Below are positions 5,728 through 6,149 of a stretch of DNA of 6,149 nt, piece by piece. Location: the NCBI GenBank assembly GCA_003513895.1, contig DOSU01000137.1, positions 1 to 6,149 of the forward strand. The letters are read 5' to 3'. Within the stretch, counting starts at the first letter, position 1, and each line of letters begins with the position of its first letter. Below the pieces are notes generated by a model. The model was not told where the DNA came from, searched no databases, and saw only the letters and a list, made by a program, of their open reading frames with translations. The stretch comes from Rikenellaceae bacterium. GTDB lineage: Bacteria > Bacteroidota > Bacteroidia > Bacteroidales > UBA932. The position numbers were made by a program, and so were the translations under genes.

Positions 5728-5796
5728 TATTCCTTCCTCGCGGCGGTCAGCCGTTGAGCCATCTTGGTGAAGGCCATCCCCTAATTTAGAGGAATA
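5728..5796. other. GC-rich foldable island, possible structured RNA or relic of an element
   Basis: Bases 5732-5780 are about 65% G+C while the flanks are strongly AT-rich. TATTCCT (5728-5734) pairs with AGGAATA (5790-5796) as an outer stem. Inside, CGGC (5741-5744) pairs with GCCG (5750-5753) around a 5-base loop, extended by CTC/GAG (5737-5739 with 5756-5758). GCCATC is repeated at 5758 and 5773. On the - strand a 16-codon frame starts in the island (MAFTKMAQRLTAARKE) but has no spaced ribosome site. I do not recognise a riboswitch or ribozyme family. The leftward terminator at 5618-5656 lies just downstream on the - strand. Confidence 0.35.
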
Positions 5797-6149
5797 AATT
5801 CAGTAGACTATTTTAATGTTGCATTTTAATTTGTTTTTCTAAGATATCACTTTGATCAACTTAATATTCTTTGGGTCATTTTATTAACCATTGTCACTCT
5901 AATCCTTTTAGATAATCGAAGAAGAAAATACAAGTTTGTCGCAACAACTTTTATTTCCACAGTAAATATTTTTTATAAATTTCAAATTTCGTTTATATTC
6001 TAAACATTTTAAACTTATATTAAAGCAGACGTTACTAATATTTCTAGTACAAATCGAGTGCAATAATACTTTTTGGGGGATTTTTTATCCTACTATTACA
6101 TAACACCATTCATAATAGAGCGCCTAGGGGAATCTATTCAAATCATGAT
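5797..6149. other. AT-rich non-coding stretch at the right end
   Basis: I see no coding frame with a ribosome site on either strand here. The stretch is rich in A and T runs (for example 5960-6020), with small palindromes such as TTGATCAA near 5852. TACTATTA, present in the palindromic site at 5530-5537, recurs at 6091-6098, overlapping ATTACAT (6095-6101), which matches one arm of that palindrome. It may be the upstream region of a gene beyond the window. Confidence 0.5.
6042..6054. repeat. 13-bp direct repeat, copy 2
   Basis: TTCTAGTACAAAT is identical to 5538-5550 and in the same orientation, 504 bases away. A palindrome half-site (ATTACAT, 6095-6101) lies nearby, so this may be a second, looser copy of the same regulatory region rather than the end of an element. 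Confidence 0.6.

Noticed and set aside
5725..5770. HDV-like self-cleaving ribozyme on the + strand
   Set aside because: CCTCGC resembles the loop of that family, but no upstream partner for the first helix exists in the AT-rich flank.
5735..5790. Fluoride (crcB) riboswitch on the - strand
   Set aside because: A GG-GATGG-TTC-CC pattern and a GGCTGA are present, but the helix between them lacks its 5' arm, the CTGATG core is absent, and no crcB-like gene follows.

Overview
The window carries part of a carbohydrate-uptake and breakdown locus on the + strand (1-4448), followed by a short convergent stretch on the - strand (4718-about 5504) and about 640 bases of AT-rich, apparently non-coding DNA (5505-6149). 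Base composition is AT-rich. The permeases resemble the AglF/AglG-type alpha-glucoside ABC permeases, and the pentapeptide-repeat protein ends in a TVWP-type cap common in Cyanobacteria and Chloroflexota. Shine-Dalgarno sites are strong. I lean towards a free-living, low-to-medium GC bacterium, possibly an Anaerolineae-like Chloroflexota. This is inference from remembered family patterns, not from a search.

Layout. Positions 1-27 form a perfect stem-loop in front of two translationally coupled inner-membrane permease genes (46-1008 and 1005-1967, ATGA overlap). Each permease has an EAA motif for docking to an ATPase. The sugar-binding lipoprotein gene that normally precedes such a pair would lie just upstream of the window. 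No ATPase gene is present, so a shared MsiK/MalK-type ATPase encoded elsewhere is likely. After a 153-base gap comes a full-length family GH65 glycoside phosphorylase (2121-4448) with its catalytic acid and phosphate-binding motifs intact. The simplest reading is that the transporter imports an alpha-glucosyl disaccharide or small alpha-glucoside and the phosphorylase splits it with phosphate to beta-glucose 1-phosphate plus a second moiety. The exact sugar cannot be read from the sequence. The usual partner, beta-phosphoglucomutase, is not in the window.

Between the convergent genes (4449-4717) lie two inverted repeats and no gene. The - strand gene at 4718-5182 encodes a regular pentapeptide-repeat protein with 18 uninterrupted repeats. 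Upstream of it is a puzzling locus: a strong ribosome site opens a 16-codon ORF (5504-5454) that overlaps, in another frame, a 67-codon ORF for a small membrane-type protein (5479-5276). This is either a leader/coupled pair or a frameshifted gene.

The right end (5505-6149) is the least explained part. It holds a 36-bp palindromic site just upstream of the small ORFs, a convincing intrinsic terminator pointing leftwards, a GC-rich foldable island (5728-5796) in AT-rich surroundings, and a 13-bp sequence repeated at 5538 and 6042 with weaker similarity beyond it. Together these suggest an uncharacterised - strand RNA or leader, or relics of a lost element. No CRISPR array, tRNA, rRNA or complete insertion sequence is visible.
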